DNA of 64,000 bases from Cellvibrio sp. OA-2007 (lineage in GTDB: Bacteria > Pseudomonadota > Gammaproteobacteria > Pseudomonadales > Cellvibrionaceae): the NCBI RefSeq assembly GCF_000953825.1, contig NZ_BBUL01000094.1, positions 124,001 to 188,000 on the forward strand, in the 5' to 3' direction. Below the pieces are notes generated by a model, which did not search any database, was not told where the DNA came from, and was given only the letters and a program-made list of their open reading frames with translations. The position numbers and the translations under genes are program-made. The first letter of the stretch is position 1, and every line of letters begins with the position of its first letter. Shown piece by piece: positions 17,715 to 26,827 of this stretch.

Positions 17715-17749
17715 AAGGCCGCTCCCCACATGCTAGAGCGGCCTTTTTA
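17715..17749 (+). terminator. Terminator after the CBS gene
   Basis: GGCCGCTC and GAGCGGCC form a perfect 8-bp stem with an 11-base loop, followed by TTTTTAT. It isolates the CBS gene from narG. Confidence 0.85.
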
Positions 17750-17853
17750 TTGGAGTACTCCTTCTGCACTAGGGTGTATTTTTTTACTTTAACCAGCCTT
17801 ATAAAAAATACAATAAATGTAATAAATTCATAAGGTTAGCCTAACAAATCAAA

Positions 17854-17869
17854 TACTCACTAAGAGGTA
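17854..17869. promoter_or_regulatory. NarL-type 7-2-7 site upstream of narG
   Basis: TACTCAC-TA-AGAGGTA, each half with one mismatch to the NarL heptamer, about 155 bases upstream of the narG start. Further down, the 9-bp words TTGACACTT (17883-17891) and AAGTGTCAA (17932-17940) form an inverted repeat of unknown meaning. Confidence 0.5.
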
Positions 17870-18023
17870 GTTAGCGCCGTTTTTGACACTTTTCCCTCAC
17901 TGGCAGACAACTCATGAATGGCGCAGTATTCAAGTGTCAACCGTGAACCGAAAGCGCGCCATTAACATAACCACCTTAGGGCTGTAATGGATTGACGCGC
18001 ACACTTTTAGGAGCTGCCGAAGA

Positions 18024-21000
18024 ATGAGTCATCTACTCGACAAATTACGTTTTTTTAAAAAACGTCAAGAACCCTTTGCTGATGGGCATGGTGCTACCAC
18101 CAATGAAGATCGCACTTGGGAGCAAGGTTATCGTCAACGCTGGCAGCACGATAAAATTGTGCGCTCAACCCACGGAGTCAATTGCACCGGTTCTTGTAGC
18201 TGGAAAATTTACGTGAAAGACGGTTTGATCACTTGGGAAACCCAACAGACAGATTACCCGCGCACACGCCCCGATTTACCAAACCATGAACCGCGCGGCT
18301 GCCCTCGCGGCGCCAGTTACTCCTGGTATATTTACAGCGCCAATCGCTTGAAATATCCCAAAGTGCGTCAGGCATTAATTGAACTTTGGCGCGAAGCGCG
18401 GCAGGAATATTGCGACCCGGTAGAAGCCTGGGGTTCCATTGTGGAAGATCCCGCACGCGCAAAAAAATATAAATCCCGTCGCGGTCTGGGCGGTTTTGTG
18501 CGCGCCCACTGGGGCGAAGTCAATGAAATTATTGCCGCTGCAAATGTGTACACCGCAAAAACCTATGGGCCAGATCGCATTAGCGGTTTCTCGCCTATTC
18601 CCGCTATGTCGATGGTGTCCTACGCGGCTGGCTCGCGCTACCTATCATTAATTGGCGGCAACTGTTTAAGTTTTTACGATTGGTATTGCGACTTACCACC
18701 TTCATCACCACAGGTGTGGGGCGAGCAAACCGACGTTCCTGAATCGGCCGATTGGTATAACTCCAATTACATTATTGTATGGGGCTCTAACGTTCCGCAG
18801 ACACGCACACCCGATGCGCATTTTTTATCTGAAGTTCGCTATAAGGGCACCAAAACCTGCGTCATCACTTCCGATTATTCAGAAGCATCAAAATTTGGCG
18901 ACACTTGGCTGGCGCCCAAACAAGGCACCGATGCAGCGCTGGGCATGGCGTTTGGCCATGTCATCTTAAAAGAATTTCACATCGATAATCCCAGTACCTA
19001 TTTTACCAACTATGTAAAACAATATACCGATATGCCCATGCTGGTAATGCTCGAACCACATGGCGAGCATTTAACCCAAGGGCGTTTTTTACGCGCAGCA
19101 GATTTAGTGGACAATCTTGGGCAAGAAAATAATCCCGACTGGAAAACCATTGCTATTAATTCACAGACACAAGAATTAATCAGCCCCAATGGTTCGATTG
19201 GATACCGCTGGGGGCAAAGTGGTAAGTGGAATCTTGAACAGCGCGACGGAAAAAACGGCGCTGAAACAGATACGCTTTTGTCGTTAAAAAATAACTGCGA
19301 TGAAATTATTGACGTTGCCTTCCCCTACTTCGGCGGCAACGAACACGAATATAACTATTTTAAACACACCGATCACAGCGATATTCAATTGCGCAAAGTG
19401 CCAGCACGCAAAGTGCTGCTGGCCAATGGTGAAACCACTTGGGTAGCCAGTGTGTTTGATTTGATGGTTGCACACTACGGTGTAGACAATGGTTTGGGTG
19501 ATGCCAATGTAGCCAAGAGTTTTGATGAGGACGCGCCCTACACCCCCGCATGGCAAGAAAAAATTACCGGCGTAAAACGCGAAGATGTTATTCGGGTTGC
19601 ACGTGAGTTTGCGCGCACCGCTGATAAAACCCATGGCCGCTCAATGGTGATTGTAGGCGCTGCACTCAATCACTGGTACAACATGGATATGAATTACCGC
19701 AGCCTGATTAATATGCTGATGATGTGCGGCTGCATTGGCCAAAGTGGCGGCGGTTGGGCACATTATGTCGGCCAGGAAAAACTGCGCCCACAAAATGGTT
19801 GGCTGCCACTTGCGTTTGGTTTGGATTGGCAGCGCCCACCGCGCCAAATGAACGGCACCTCATTTTTCTATAATCATGCCAGCCAGTGGCGCTACGAAAA
19901 ATTGGATATGAGTGAAGTAGTTTCACCACTCGCCAACAAAGAAAAATGGAGCGGCAGTATTATCGATTTTAATGCGCGCGCTGAGCGTATGGGCTGGCTG
20001 CCTTCTGCTCCACAATTAAAAACCAATCCACTGAGCATTGTTGCAGCCGCAACTGCCGCAGGAAAATCGCCCAAGGATTATGTAGTTGAAAAACTCAAAA
20101 GCGGTGAAATTGAATTTTCCTGTGTCGACCCCGACGCACCGGAAAATTTTCCGCGCAACCTCTTTATCTGGCGCTCCAACTTATTGGGCTCTAGCGGTAA
20201 AGGCCACGAATATATGCTGCACCATTTGCTCGGCACCAAACACGGTTTGCTCGGCAAAGACCTGGGTGCAGATGGCAAAAAACCGGAAGATGTGAAATGG
20301 CATCACGAAGGTGCAGAGGGCAAGGTGGATTTATTAGTCACACTGGATTTCAGAATGTCCACCACCTGTTTGTATTCCGACATAGTGCTGCCAACCGCAA
20401 CCTGGTATGAAAAAGACGATATGAATACCTCGGATATGCATCCGTTTATTCATCCACTCACCAAAGCCATTGATCCGGTATGGGAATCGCGCAGTGACTG
20501 GGACATTTTTAAAGGTATAGCCAAAAAATTCTCATCACTTTGTGAAGGTCATTTGGGAGTCGAGCAAGATTTTGTTACGCAACCCATGATGCACGATTCA
20601 CCCGATGAACTCGCTCAACCCTACGGTGTTAAAGCCTGGTGGAAAGGTGAATGTGAAGCCATACCCGGGCTGACCATGCCCAATATGGTGGTGGTAGAAC
20701 GCGATTACCCCAACACCTATAAACGTTTTACCTCCGTTGGCCCGCTGCTCGAATCACTCGGCAATGGCGGCAAAGGCATTAAGTGGGATACCAAAGAAGA
20801 AGTGGAATTCCTCGGTAAATTAAATCGCATTCACCATGAGGAAGGTGCGCATCAAGGTCGCCCGAAAATTGAAACAGCAATTGATGCCTGCGAAGTTATT
20901 TTATCGCTCGCACCAGAAACCAATGGGCATGTTGCGGTAAAAGCCTGGGATGCACTTTCAAAAATTACCGGGCGCGACCACACCCATTTAGCCAAACCCA

Positions 21001-21746
21001 AAGAAGAGGAAAAAATTCGCTTTCACGATATTGTTGCCCAGCCGCGCAAAATTATTTCTGCACCCACCTGGTCAGGTTTGGAAGATGAACATGTGTCCTA
21101 CAACGCGGGCTATACCAATGTGCATGAATTAATTCCGTGGCGCACCATCACCGGCCGCCAGCAGTTTTATCAGGATCATGAATGGATGCGCGATTTTGGT
21201 GAGCAACTGTGCTGTTATAAACCGCCGGTCAATTTAAAAACCATCGGCCCGGTGATGAACCGCACACCAAACGGCAATAAAGAAATTGCCTTGAACTGGA
21301 TTACACCACACCAAAAATGGGGCATTCACAGCACCTACAGCGACAACTTGTTAATGCTGACTTTATCGCGCGGTGGCCCGATTGTTTGGATAAGTGAAAT
21401 AGATGCAAAAACCGCAGGCATTGAAGATAACGACTGGATCGATATTTTTAATGTGAATGGTGCCATTGCTGCTCGTGCAGTGGTATCTCAACGTGTACCG
21501 CAGGGCATGAGCATGATGTACCACGCACAGGAACGCATTATTAATATGCCTGGCTCGTCGCTCAGTAAAACACGGGGTGGCATGCACAACTCGGTAACCC
21601 GCGCCATTATGAAACCAACCCATATGATTGGTGGCTATGCACAACAGGCATACGGGTTCAATTATTACGGCACCGTTGGCTGCAACCGCGACGAATTTGT
21701 GGTTGTGAGAAAAATGACAGAAGTGGATTGGCTGGATACGCCCTAA
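18024..21746 (+). CDS. narG: Respiratory nitrate reductase, alpha subunit
   Basis: The catalytic subunit (1240 residues) of the membrane-bound nitrate reductase; it reduces nitrate to nitrite on the cytoplasmic side using a molybdenum bis-MGD cofactor. The FS0 [4Fe-4S] site is formed by His50, Cys54, Cys58 and Cys93 (H-x3-C-x3-C-x34-C). The Asp that ligates Mo lies in SFYDWYCDLP near residue 220. There is no Tat signal, as expected for the NarG type. The order narG-narH-narJ-narI is complete. The upstream gap of 274 bases has a NarL-type site. No classical FNR box with four-base spacing was found there, which is unusual for a nar operon. Confidence 0.97.
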   Translation: MSHLLDKLRFFKKRQEPFADGHGATTNEDRTWEQGYRQRWQHDKIVRSTHGVNCTGSCSWKIYVKDGLITWETQQTDYPRTRPDLPNHEPRGCPRGASYSWYIYSANRLKYPKVRQALIELWREARQEYCDPVEAWGSIVEDPARAKKYKSRRGLGGFVRAHWGEVNEIIAAANVYTAKTYGPDRISGFSPIPAMSMVSYAAGSRYLSLIGGNCLSFYDWYCDLPPSSPQVWGEQTDVPESADWYNSNYIIVWGSNVPQTRTPDAHFLSEVRYKGTKTCVITSDYSEASKFGDTWLAPKQGTDAALGMAFGHVILKEFHIDNPSTYFTNYVKQYTDMPMLVMLEPHGEHLTQGRFLRAADLVDNLGQENNPDWKTIAINSQTQELISPNGSIGYRWGQSGKWNLEQRDGKNGAETDTLLSLKNNCDEIIDVAFPYFGGNEHEYNYFKHTDHSDIQLRKVPARKVLLANGETTWVASVFDLMVAHYGVDNGLGDANVAKSFDEDAPYTPAWQEKITGVKREDVIRVAREFARTADKTHGRSMVIVGAALNHWYNMDMNYRSLINMLMMCGCIGQSGGGWAHYVGQEKLRPQNGWLPLAFGLDWQRPPRQMNGTSFFYNHASQWRYEKLDMSEVVSPLANKEKWSGSIIDFNARAERMGWLPSAPQLKTNPLSIVAAATAAGKSPKDYVVEKLKSGEIEFSCVDPDAPENFPRNLFIWRSNLLGSSGKGHEYMLHHLLGTKHGLLGKDLGADGKKPEDVKWHHEGAEGKVDLLVTLDFRMSTTCLYSDIVLPTATWYEKDDMNTSDMHPFIHPLTKAIDPVWESRSDWDIFKGIAKKFSSLCEGHLGVEQDFVTQPMMHDSPDELAQPYGVKAWWKGECEAIPGLTMPNMVVVERDYPNTYKRFTSVGPLLESLGNGGKGIKWDTKEEVEFLGKLNRIHHEEGAHQGRPKIETAIDACEVILSLAPETNGHVAVKAWDALSKITGRDHTHLAKPKEEEKIRFHDIVAQPRKIISAPTWSGLEDEHVSYNAGYTNVHELIPWRTITGRQQFYQDHEWMRDFGEQLCCYKPPVNLKTIGPVMNRTPNGNKEIALNWITPHQKWGIHSTYSDNLLMLTLSRGGPIVWISEIDAKTAGIEDNDWIDIFNVNGAIAARAVVSQRVPQGMSMMYHAQERIINMPGSSLSKTRGGMHNSVTRAIMKPTHMIGGYAQQAYGFNYYGTVGCNRDEFVVVRKMTEVDWLDTP

Positions 21747-21812
21747 ACCAAGGCGATCGCTGTTAAAAAATCGTAGCTTCTTAAATTATTATTCTCGACC
21801 GGAGAAATTAAC

Positions 21813-23348
21813 ATGAAAGTTCGTGCCCAGATTGGCATGGTGTTGAACCTGGATAAATGTATCGGTTGCCACACTTGCTCTATTACTTGCAAAAATGTTT
21901 GGACCTCTCGCGAAGGTGTTGAGTACGCCTGGTTTAATAACGTAGAAACAAAACCTGGCGTTGGCTTCCCCAAAGAGTGGGAAAATCAAGATAAATGGAA
22001 AGGCGGCTGGCAGCGCAGTGCCAACGGAAAACTAACCCCGCGCATTGGTGGCAAACTGCGTGTACTCGCCAATATTTTTGCCAACCCGGACCTACCGGAA
22101 ATTGACGATTATTACGAACCTTTTGATTTTGATTACCAGCACCTGCACACCGCCGGTAATAGCCAGCACCAACCCACCGCGCGCCCGCGCTCGCTCATTA
22201 CCGGCCAGCGCATGGAAAAAATTAACTGGGGTCCAAACTGGGAAGAAATTCTCGGCACCGAGTTTGCAAAACGCAAAAAAGATAAAAACTTTGACAATGT
22301 AGTGCAAACCGAAATTTACGGACAATTTGAAAAAACATTTTTGATGTACCTGCCGCGTTTATGTGAGCACTGCTTAAACCCGGCCTGTGTTGCCTCCTGC
22401 CCTTCCGGTGCAATTTACAAACGCGAAGAAGACGGCATTGTGTTAATCGATCAGGATAAATGTCGCGGCTGGCGGATGTGTGTATCTGGCTGCCCTTACA
22501 AAAAAATCTATTACAACTGGAAAAGTGGCAAATCAGAAAAATGTACTTTTTGTTATCCGCGCATTGAAGCAGGTCAACCAACCGTTTGTTCAGAAACCTG
22601 TGTGGGCCGCATTCGCTATTTAGGCGTGCTGTTATACGATGCAGATCGCATCGCTGAAGCGGCCAGTGTGGCGAGCGAAAAAGATTTGTATCAAGCACAG
22701 CTGGATATTTTTCTTGATCCCAACTCACCCGGTGTCATTGCCGCCGCACAAGCCGAAGGTATTCCGCAGGCGTGGATTGACGCTGCACAGCGTTCGCCGG
22801 TCTACAAAATGGCGGTTGATTGGCAAGTCGCACTGCCTTTGCACCCTGAATATCGCACCTTGCCAATGGTGTGGTACATACCGCCGCTATCGCCTATTCA
22901 AAATGCAGCGCAAGCAGGTCATATCGGCATGAACGGCGAAATTCCCGATTTAAAATCGCTGCGTATTCCGCTGCGTTATCTCGCCAACTTGCTCACCGCA
23001 GGTGATGAAAAACCAGTGGAATATGCGCTGGAGCGCATGATTGCCATGCGCGCCTATATGCGCAGCAAACATGTAGATGGCGTGCAGGATTTAGCAGTGT
23101 TGAAACAAGTCGGTCTCGATGTCGCCACGGTTGAAGAAATGTATCGCTATATGGCCATCGCCAATTACGAAGACCGTTTTGTGGTGCCGACCAGCCACCG
23201 CGCCTATGCCGAAAATGCCTACGATTTAAAAAGCAGTTGCGGTTTTAGTTTTGGTAATGGCTGCGGCGATGGCAACAATGATGTGAGCTTATTTGGCACA
23301 AAAGCCAAAGGGGTTCGCCAAGTCATTCCCGTATCGACTCAGGAGTAA
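21813..23348 (+). CDS. narH: Respiratory nitrate reductase, beta subunit
   Basis: The electron-transfer subunit with four Fe-S clusters, 511 residues, the usual size. The cysteine groups are CIGCHTCSITCKN (near residue 16), CEHCLNPACVASCPSGAIYK (near 184), CRGWRMCVSGCPYKK (near 217, where Trp replaces one Cys and so gives the [3Fe-4S] cluster) and CTFCYPR ... CSETCVGRIRYLG (near 244). It passes electrons from NarI heme to NarG. The start has CCGGAG about 8 bases upstream. The stop TAA overlaps the narJ ATG (TAATG). Confidence 0.97.
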   Translation: MKVRAQIGMVLNLDKCIGCHTCSITCKNVWTSREGVEYAWFNNVETKPGVGFPKEWENQDKWKGGWQRSANGKLTPRIGGKLRVLANIFANPDLPEIDDYYEPFDFDYQHLHTAGNSQHQPTARPRSLITGQRMEKINWGPNWEEILGTEFAKRKKDKNFDNVVQTEIYGQFEKTFLMYLPRLCEHCLNPACVASCPSGAIYKREEDGIVLIDQDKCRGWRMCVSGCPYKKIYYNWKSGKSEKCTFCYPRIEAGQPTVCSETCVGRIRYLGVLLYDADRIAEAASVASEKDLYQAQLDIFLDPNSPGVIAAAQAEGIPQAWIDAAQRSPVYKMAVDWQVALPLHPEYRTLPMVWYIPPLSPIQNAAQAGHIGMNGEIPDLKSLRIPLRYLANLLTAGDEKPVEYALERMIAMRAYMRSKHVDGVQDLAVLKQVGLDVATVEEMYRYMAIANYEDRFVVPTSHRAYAENAYDLKSSCGFSFGNGCGDGNNDVSLFGTKAKGVRQVIPVSTQE

Positions 23349-24088
23349 TGCATATGAAATTGTTAAGGGTTTTATCACTCCTGTTAGATTATCCGCAAGA
23401 CAACTCTGCCGAATTGGTGGCGGAGTTGCGAGCAACCGTGCAACAGATGGCAGTGCCGGATCATCAGCAACAACTGCACAGGTTTTTAGATAAATTTTTA
23501 GCACACTACAGCCACAGTTCGCTGCTGGATTTGCAATCAGACTATGACGGTTTGTTTGAGCGCGGCCGCGCGCTTTCACTGCATTTATTTGAGCATATCC
23601 ACGGTGAATCGCGCGATAGAGGGCAAGCCATGGTGAATCTCCAACAACAATACCGGGATGCAGGTCTGGATATAGGAGTAAAAGAATTGCCGGATTATTT
23701 ACCGCTGTATCTGGAGTTTTTATCCACCCAAGGTGAAGAAAATGCACGCATAGGTTTAGAGGAAGTAGCGCCGATTTTAGCGGTATTGGCCTGCCGCCTG
23801 GAAAAGCGCGACAACCCCTATGCCGGGCTATTCCACTGCCTGATTTTGCTTTCGGGTGTCGAGGTTAATATCGACGAACTGCACGCACAACTAGAGCAAG
23901 AAAAACGCGATGACACACCCGAGGCATTAGATAAGGTCTGGGAGGATGAAGTGGTGAATTTCGGCGCTGAAAAAAATGCCGATAGCTGCAGTAATACAAC
24001 GGCGCGCCCCACCCCACAACAGAGCCGGGATCATGTCGAATTTCTCAATGTCGATGAATTAGTAAATTTACAAGCCAGTGCGCGGTAA
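23348..24088 (+). CDS. narJ: Nitrate reductase molybdenum cofactor assembly chaperone
   Basis: A 246-residue chaperone (NarJ/TorD family) that binds the NarG N-terminus and guides cofactor insertion and membrane attachment. Family features are the N-terminal LLRVLSLLLDYP, YDGLFERGRALSLHLFEHIHGESRDRGQAM near residue 62 and LPDYLPLYLEFLS near residue 115. The acidic C-terminal tail is typical. The start ATG overlaps the narH stop; a second ATG lies 6 bases downstream. Confidence 0.95.
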   Translation: MHMKLLRVLSLLLDYPQDNSAELVAELRATVQQMAVPDHQQQLHRFLDKFLAHYSHSSLLDLQSDYDGLFERGRALSLHLFEHIHGESRDRGQAMVNLQQQYRDAGLDIGVKELPDYLPLYLEFLSTQGEENARIGLEEVAPILAVLACRLEKRDNPYAGLFHCLILLSGVEVNIDELHAQLEQEKRDDTPEALDKVWEDEVVNFGAEKNADSCSNTTARPTPQQSRDHVEFLNVDELVNLQASAR

Positions 24089-24099
24089 TAGGAGCAGTT

Positions 24100-24789
24100 A
24101 TGAATTATCTCAACACATTATTATTTGGCCTCTATCCCTATCTGGCATTAATTATTTGTTTTATCGCCAGCTGGATTCGCTACGACCGCGAGCAATACAC
24201 CTGGAGAGCCAGCTCCAGCCAATTGCTGGAAAGCAAACAACTCAAAACCGGTAGCCGTTTATTTCACGTAGGTATCATCACGGTATTGCTGGGTCATTTT
24301 GTCGGGTTATTAACACCCGTTGAAGTGTGGCATGTGCTCGGCATTCACGCGCATCACAAACAATTGATTGCGATGACACTCGGCGGTGTATTTGGTGTTA
24401 TTTGTTTTATCGGACTGACGATTCTACTGCGCCGCCGTTTATTTAATCCGCGCATTCGCGCCACCAGTAGCACCATGGACATCACCGTATTGCTGTTACT
24501 CTACGCACAATTGATTTTGGGGTTGGGTTCGATTTTTATTTCTGCGCAACATACCGACGGCGAAGAAATGTTGTTGTTAATGAGTTGGGCGCAAAACATT
24601 GTCACCTTTGATCCTGCGCAAGCGGCAACGGCTATAGCTTCAGTACACTGGATTTATAAACTCCATGTGTTTTTGGGAATGAGTTTATTTGTGGTATTCC
24701 CCTTTAGCCGCTTGGTACATGTATTCAGTGTGCCGGTGCAATACCTGGGGCGCCGCTATCAAATTGTGCGCAAAAAAGCCTGGCATTAA
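24100..24789 (+). CDS. narI: Respiratory nitrate reductase, gamma subunit (cytochrome b)
   Basis: A diheme cytochrome b of 229 residues with five hydrophobic helices; it oxidises quinol at the membrane and anchors NarGH. Heme-ligating histidines are seen in LFHVGIITVLLGHFVGLLTP (first pair) and WIYKLHVFLGMSLFVVFPFSRLVHVFS (last pair). GAGC lies 8 bases upstream of the start. It is followed 17 bases later by the parvulin gene. Confidence 0.95.
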   Translation: MNYLNTLLFGLYPYLALIICFIASWIRYDREQYTWRASSSQLLESKQLKTGSRLFHVGIITVLLGHFVGLLTPVEVWHVLGIHAHHKQLIAMTLGGVFGVICFIGLTILLRRRLFNPRIRATSSTMDITVLLLLYAQLILGLGSIFISAQHTDGEEMLLLMSWAQNIVTFDPAQAATAIASVHWIYKLHVFLGMSLFVVFPFSRLVHVFSVPVQYLGRRYQIVRKKAWH

Positions 24790-24806
24790 TCGCGAAGGAG
24801 AACCCT

Positions 24807-25574
24807 ATGATTCAAGTCAACCAAGCCACTATTAATGAGCAACATATTCTGGCTGAAATGCAATATCACCCGGCAGCTTCGCAGCGCGAAGCCATGATTA
24901 AAGCCGCTGAGGCATTAATCATCAGCGAATTGCTGCGCCAGCGCGCAGCGCAACTTGAACTGCAAGTGGGCGACGATAACGCAGAGGCTTCCGATGAAGA
25001 TTTTATTGAAGCCTTACTTGCGCAGGAAGTGCAATTGCCAACGGCGGATGAACAGGCCTGCCAGCAATATTATCGCGCTAATGCGCAGCGTTTTATGAGT
25101 TCACCACTGCTTGAATTGCAGCATATTTTAATTGCTGCAGCACCGGACGATGAAGCTGTGCGTATTACCGCAAAACAAGACGCTGAAGCGCTGTTAATAA
25201 AATTACAGCTGGGGCAGGATTTTGCCCAGCTGGCACAAACCCATTCCGCCTGCCCGTCCAAACATGAGGGCGGCGATTTGGGTGTTATCAGCCGCGGCCA
25301 AACAGTGCCAGAGTTTGAACGGCAGTTATTGTTATTGCCTGTGGGTTTACATCACCAACCACTGGAAAGCCGCTATGGTTTTCATATCGTAAAAGTCAAT
25401 CGCATCACCCCGGGGCAAGCACTGCAATTTGATGATGTCAAAACCAAAATTGCACACTTTTTACAGGAGCGTGTACGCCACAAAGCTATCGCCCAATATA
25501 TTCAGCAATTGATTAATGATGCAAAGATAGAAGGTTATGATTTTTCTGTGCCTGCATCACCGCTCATACAATAA
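24807..25574 (+). CDS. Parvulin-type peptidyl-prolyl isomerase of the nar operon
   Basis: A 255-residue protein with a PpiC rotamase domain (ELQHILIAAAPD ... FAQLAQTHSACPSKHEGGDLGVISRGQTVPEFERQLLLLPVG ... SRYGFHIVKVNRITPG, residues about 105-205) preceded by a helical NifM-like N-terminal region. No signal peptide is seen, so it should act in the cytoplasm. A parvulin gene in this position after narI is also known from pseudomonads, where it is thought to help maturation of nitrate reductase. It has a strong ribosome site (AAGGAG). Confidence 0.88.
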   Translation: MIQVNQATINEQHILAEMQYHPAASQREAMIKAAEALIISELLRQRAAQLELQVGDDNAEASDEDFIEALLAQEVQLPTADEQACQQYYRANAQRFMSSPLLELQHILIAAAPDDEAVRITAKQDAEALLIKLQLGQDFAQLAQTHSACPSKHEGGDLGVISRGQTVPEFERQLLLLPVGLHHQPLESRYGFHIVKVNRITPGQALQFDDVKTKIAHFLQERVRHKAIAQYIQQLINDAKIEGYDFSVPASPLIQ

Positions 25575-25606
25575 ATTTTAATCATTGATTTGTGGTGCAA
25601 GGTGAA

Positions 25607-25735
25607 ATGAAAAAGCCTGGCACCGTTCATACGATGACAGTCTTAGTGGAACCAATACGCGCGCAGATTCCGTTTGATGAATTGGATGGTGCACGCGTCT
25701 GTTCTGGTAAATTCGCGCTACTCGTTGGCCGTTAA
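25607..25735 (+). CDS. Possible 42-residue small protein
   Basis: A short open frame with a fair ribosome site (AAGGTG, 4-5 bases upstream of the ATG) after the parvulin gene. The peptide starts MKKPGTVHTMTVLVEP and has no membrane segment or motif I recognise. Its 3' end overlaps the 3' end of the convergent 127-residue gene by 18 bases. It may be a real small protein of the nar operon, a remnant of a longer gene, or chance. Confidence 0.25.
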   Translation: MKKPGTVHTMTVLVEPIRAQIPFDELDGARVCSGKFALLVGR

Positions 25736-26101
25736 CGACAAAATATCCCCCTGCTTATCAAATACCAAATACTGCTGAATCATACCGGTATTAATACCTG
25801 CAATCATTGCATCAAGGGGTTTGTTGGCATCGCTGCTGCTTGGTGCATCAGCGCCTTTACCGGCAAGGCTGGCAGCAAACACCAGCGACCAAACCTGACC
25901 CGTCTGCGCCGCTTCCGCGATCAGATCATTGAAGCTGGTAATTTCATTCGGCGTTTTATCAACACACATTTTAGGGGTTAGAAAACCGCCCTCCTGTGTA
26001 TTGTTATTTGCCACCTCATCTACCGCCACAAATACCAACAATAAACGTTGCGCATCTGCTTGCGCCCGTGCAGCTGTTAAAAAATCATCAAAATGTTCCA
26101 T
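25718..26101 (-). CDS. Conserved small protein sometimes labelled ribonucleotide reductase subunit alpha
   Basis: A soluble protein of 127 residues. The pattern FDDFLTAARAQADAQRLLLVFVAVDE ... MCVDKTPNEITSFNDLIAEA ... WSLVFAASLAGKG belongs to a small family widespread in beta- and gammaproteobacteria. Databases often name it ribonucleotide reductase subunit alpha, although it lacks any catalytic reductase domain. That label, and its divergence from nrdG here, suggest a link to anaerobic nucleotide reduction, but the function is unknown. The 221-base gap to nrdG carries NarL- and FNR-type sites that could serve both directions. Confidence 0.65.
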   Translation of the reverse strand: MEHFDDFLTAARAQADAQRLLLVFVAVDEVANNNTQEGGFLTPKMCVDKTPNEITSFNDLIAEAAQTGQVWSLVFAASLAGKGADAPSSSDANKPLDAMIAGINTGMIQQYLVFDKQGDILSLTANE

Positions 26102-26162
26102 TGGCTTAACCTCGTCTAATTACCCAATCACACAATCTACGCACTCCACCCGAGCGGTTAAA

Positions 26163-26178
26163 TACCCATTAAGGTTTA
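26163..26178. promoter_or_regulatory. Weak second NarL-type pair upstream of nrdG
   Basis: TACCCAT is a perfect NarL heptamer, followed two bases later by a degenerate inverted half, AGGTTTA. Confidence 0.35.
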
Positions 26179-26199
26179 GCTACCTCCCCGCCAGCCACC

Positions 26200-26215
26200 T
26201 ACTCCTTTGTGGGTA
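26200..26215. promoter_or_regulatory. NarL-type 7-2-7 site upstream of nrdGD
   Basis: TACTCCT-TT-GTGGGTA. It shares TTGTGGGTA with the sites near narX and narK. It lies 15 bases from a perfect FNR box, an arrangement typical of joint FNR/NarL control. Confidence 0.6.
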
Positions 26216-26229
26216 GCAGCGCCCAAGGC

Positions 26230-26243
26230 TTGATGTAGATCAA
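26230..26243. promoter_or_regulatory. FNR/Anr box upstream of nrdGD
   Basis: TTGATGTAGATCAA: a perfect TTGAT-N4-ATCAA dyad centred about 86 bases upstream of the nrdG ATG. It should activate nrdGD, and possibly the divergent small gene, when oxygen is absent. Confidence 0.8.
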
Positions 26244-26322
26244 TTATTTAAGCCAGCTCACAGACTAGTCTTGCACCACATATAGATGCAAACCAAAAAA
26301 TAAATACTAGATATGGTGTTTT

Positions 26323-26790
26323 ATGAAATTCTTACGTTTTGTGAACGAACAGATTGTGTGGCAGGAAGTGCCCGGTGAAACCTCACTGGCTTACACCATT
26401 ACTGGCTGCCCCCTGCGCTGCAAAGGCTGTCATAGCAGCGAATACCGCAACCCCAAGCTAGGGGAGCCACTCTACAAAGACTATTTTCAGAGCCGTTTGG
26501 ACGAGTATCGCGGGCTCATTAGTTGCGTCGTTTTTTTTGGCGGGGAATGGCTTCCCGCACTTTTACAGCCCCTGCTTGAACAAGCGCAGCGCGCCAACTT
26601 ACACACCTGCCTCTACAGCGGTTTTGATTTGATTCCCAATTGTTTATTACCGCACTTGACCTATGTAAAAACCGGCGCTTGGACTGCAGCGCGCGGCGGT
26701 TTGGACAACCCTAATACCAATCAGCGCTTCATCGATTTACGCACCAATGAATTATTGAATTACAAATTTCACGCCACTGCCAATTGTTAA
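26323..26790 (+). CDS. nrdG: Anaerobic ribonucleotide reductase activating protein
   Basis: A radical-SAM activase of 155 residues that generates the glycyl radical on NrdD. The cluster motif is CPLRCKGC (C-x3-C-x2-C) near residue 29, followed by the Gly-rich FFGGEW SAM-binding region. The short length is normal for NrdG. It is placed before nrdD with a 37-base gap, the reverse of the E. coli order. The ribosome site is weak (GGTG, 8 bases upstream). Confidence 0.93.
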   Translation: MKFLRFVNEQIVWQEVPGETSLAYTITGCPLRCKGCHSSEYRNPKLGEPLYKDYFQSRLDEYRGLISCVVFFGGEWLPALLQPLLEQAQRANLHTCLYSGFDLIPNCLLPHLTYVKTGAWTAARGGLDNPNTNQRFIDLRTNELLNYKFHATANC

Positions 26791-26827
26791 TTACACGTTA
26801 GTCATCATCTATCACGAGGAGTTTTTT

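Noticed and set aside
22222-22728. A 168-codon minus-strand frame inside narH
   Set aside because: It lies fully within the well-supported narH and has no family pattern.
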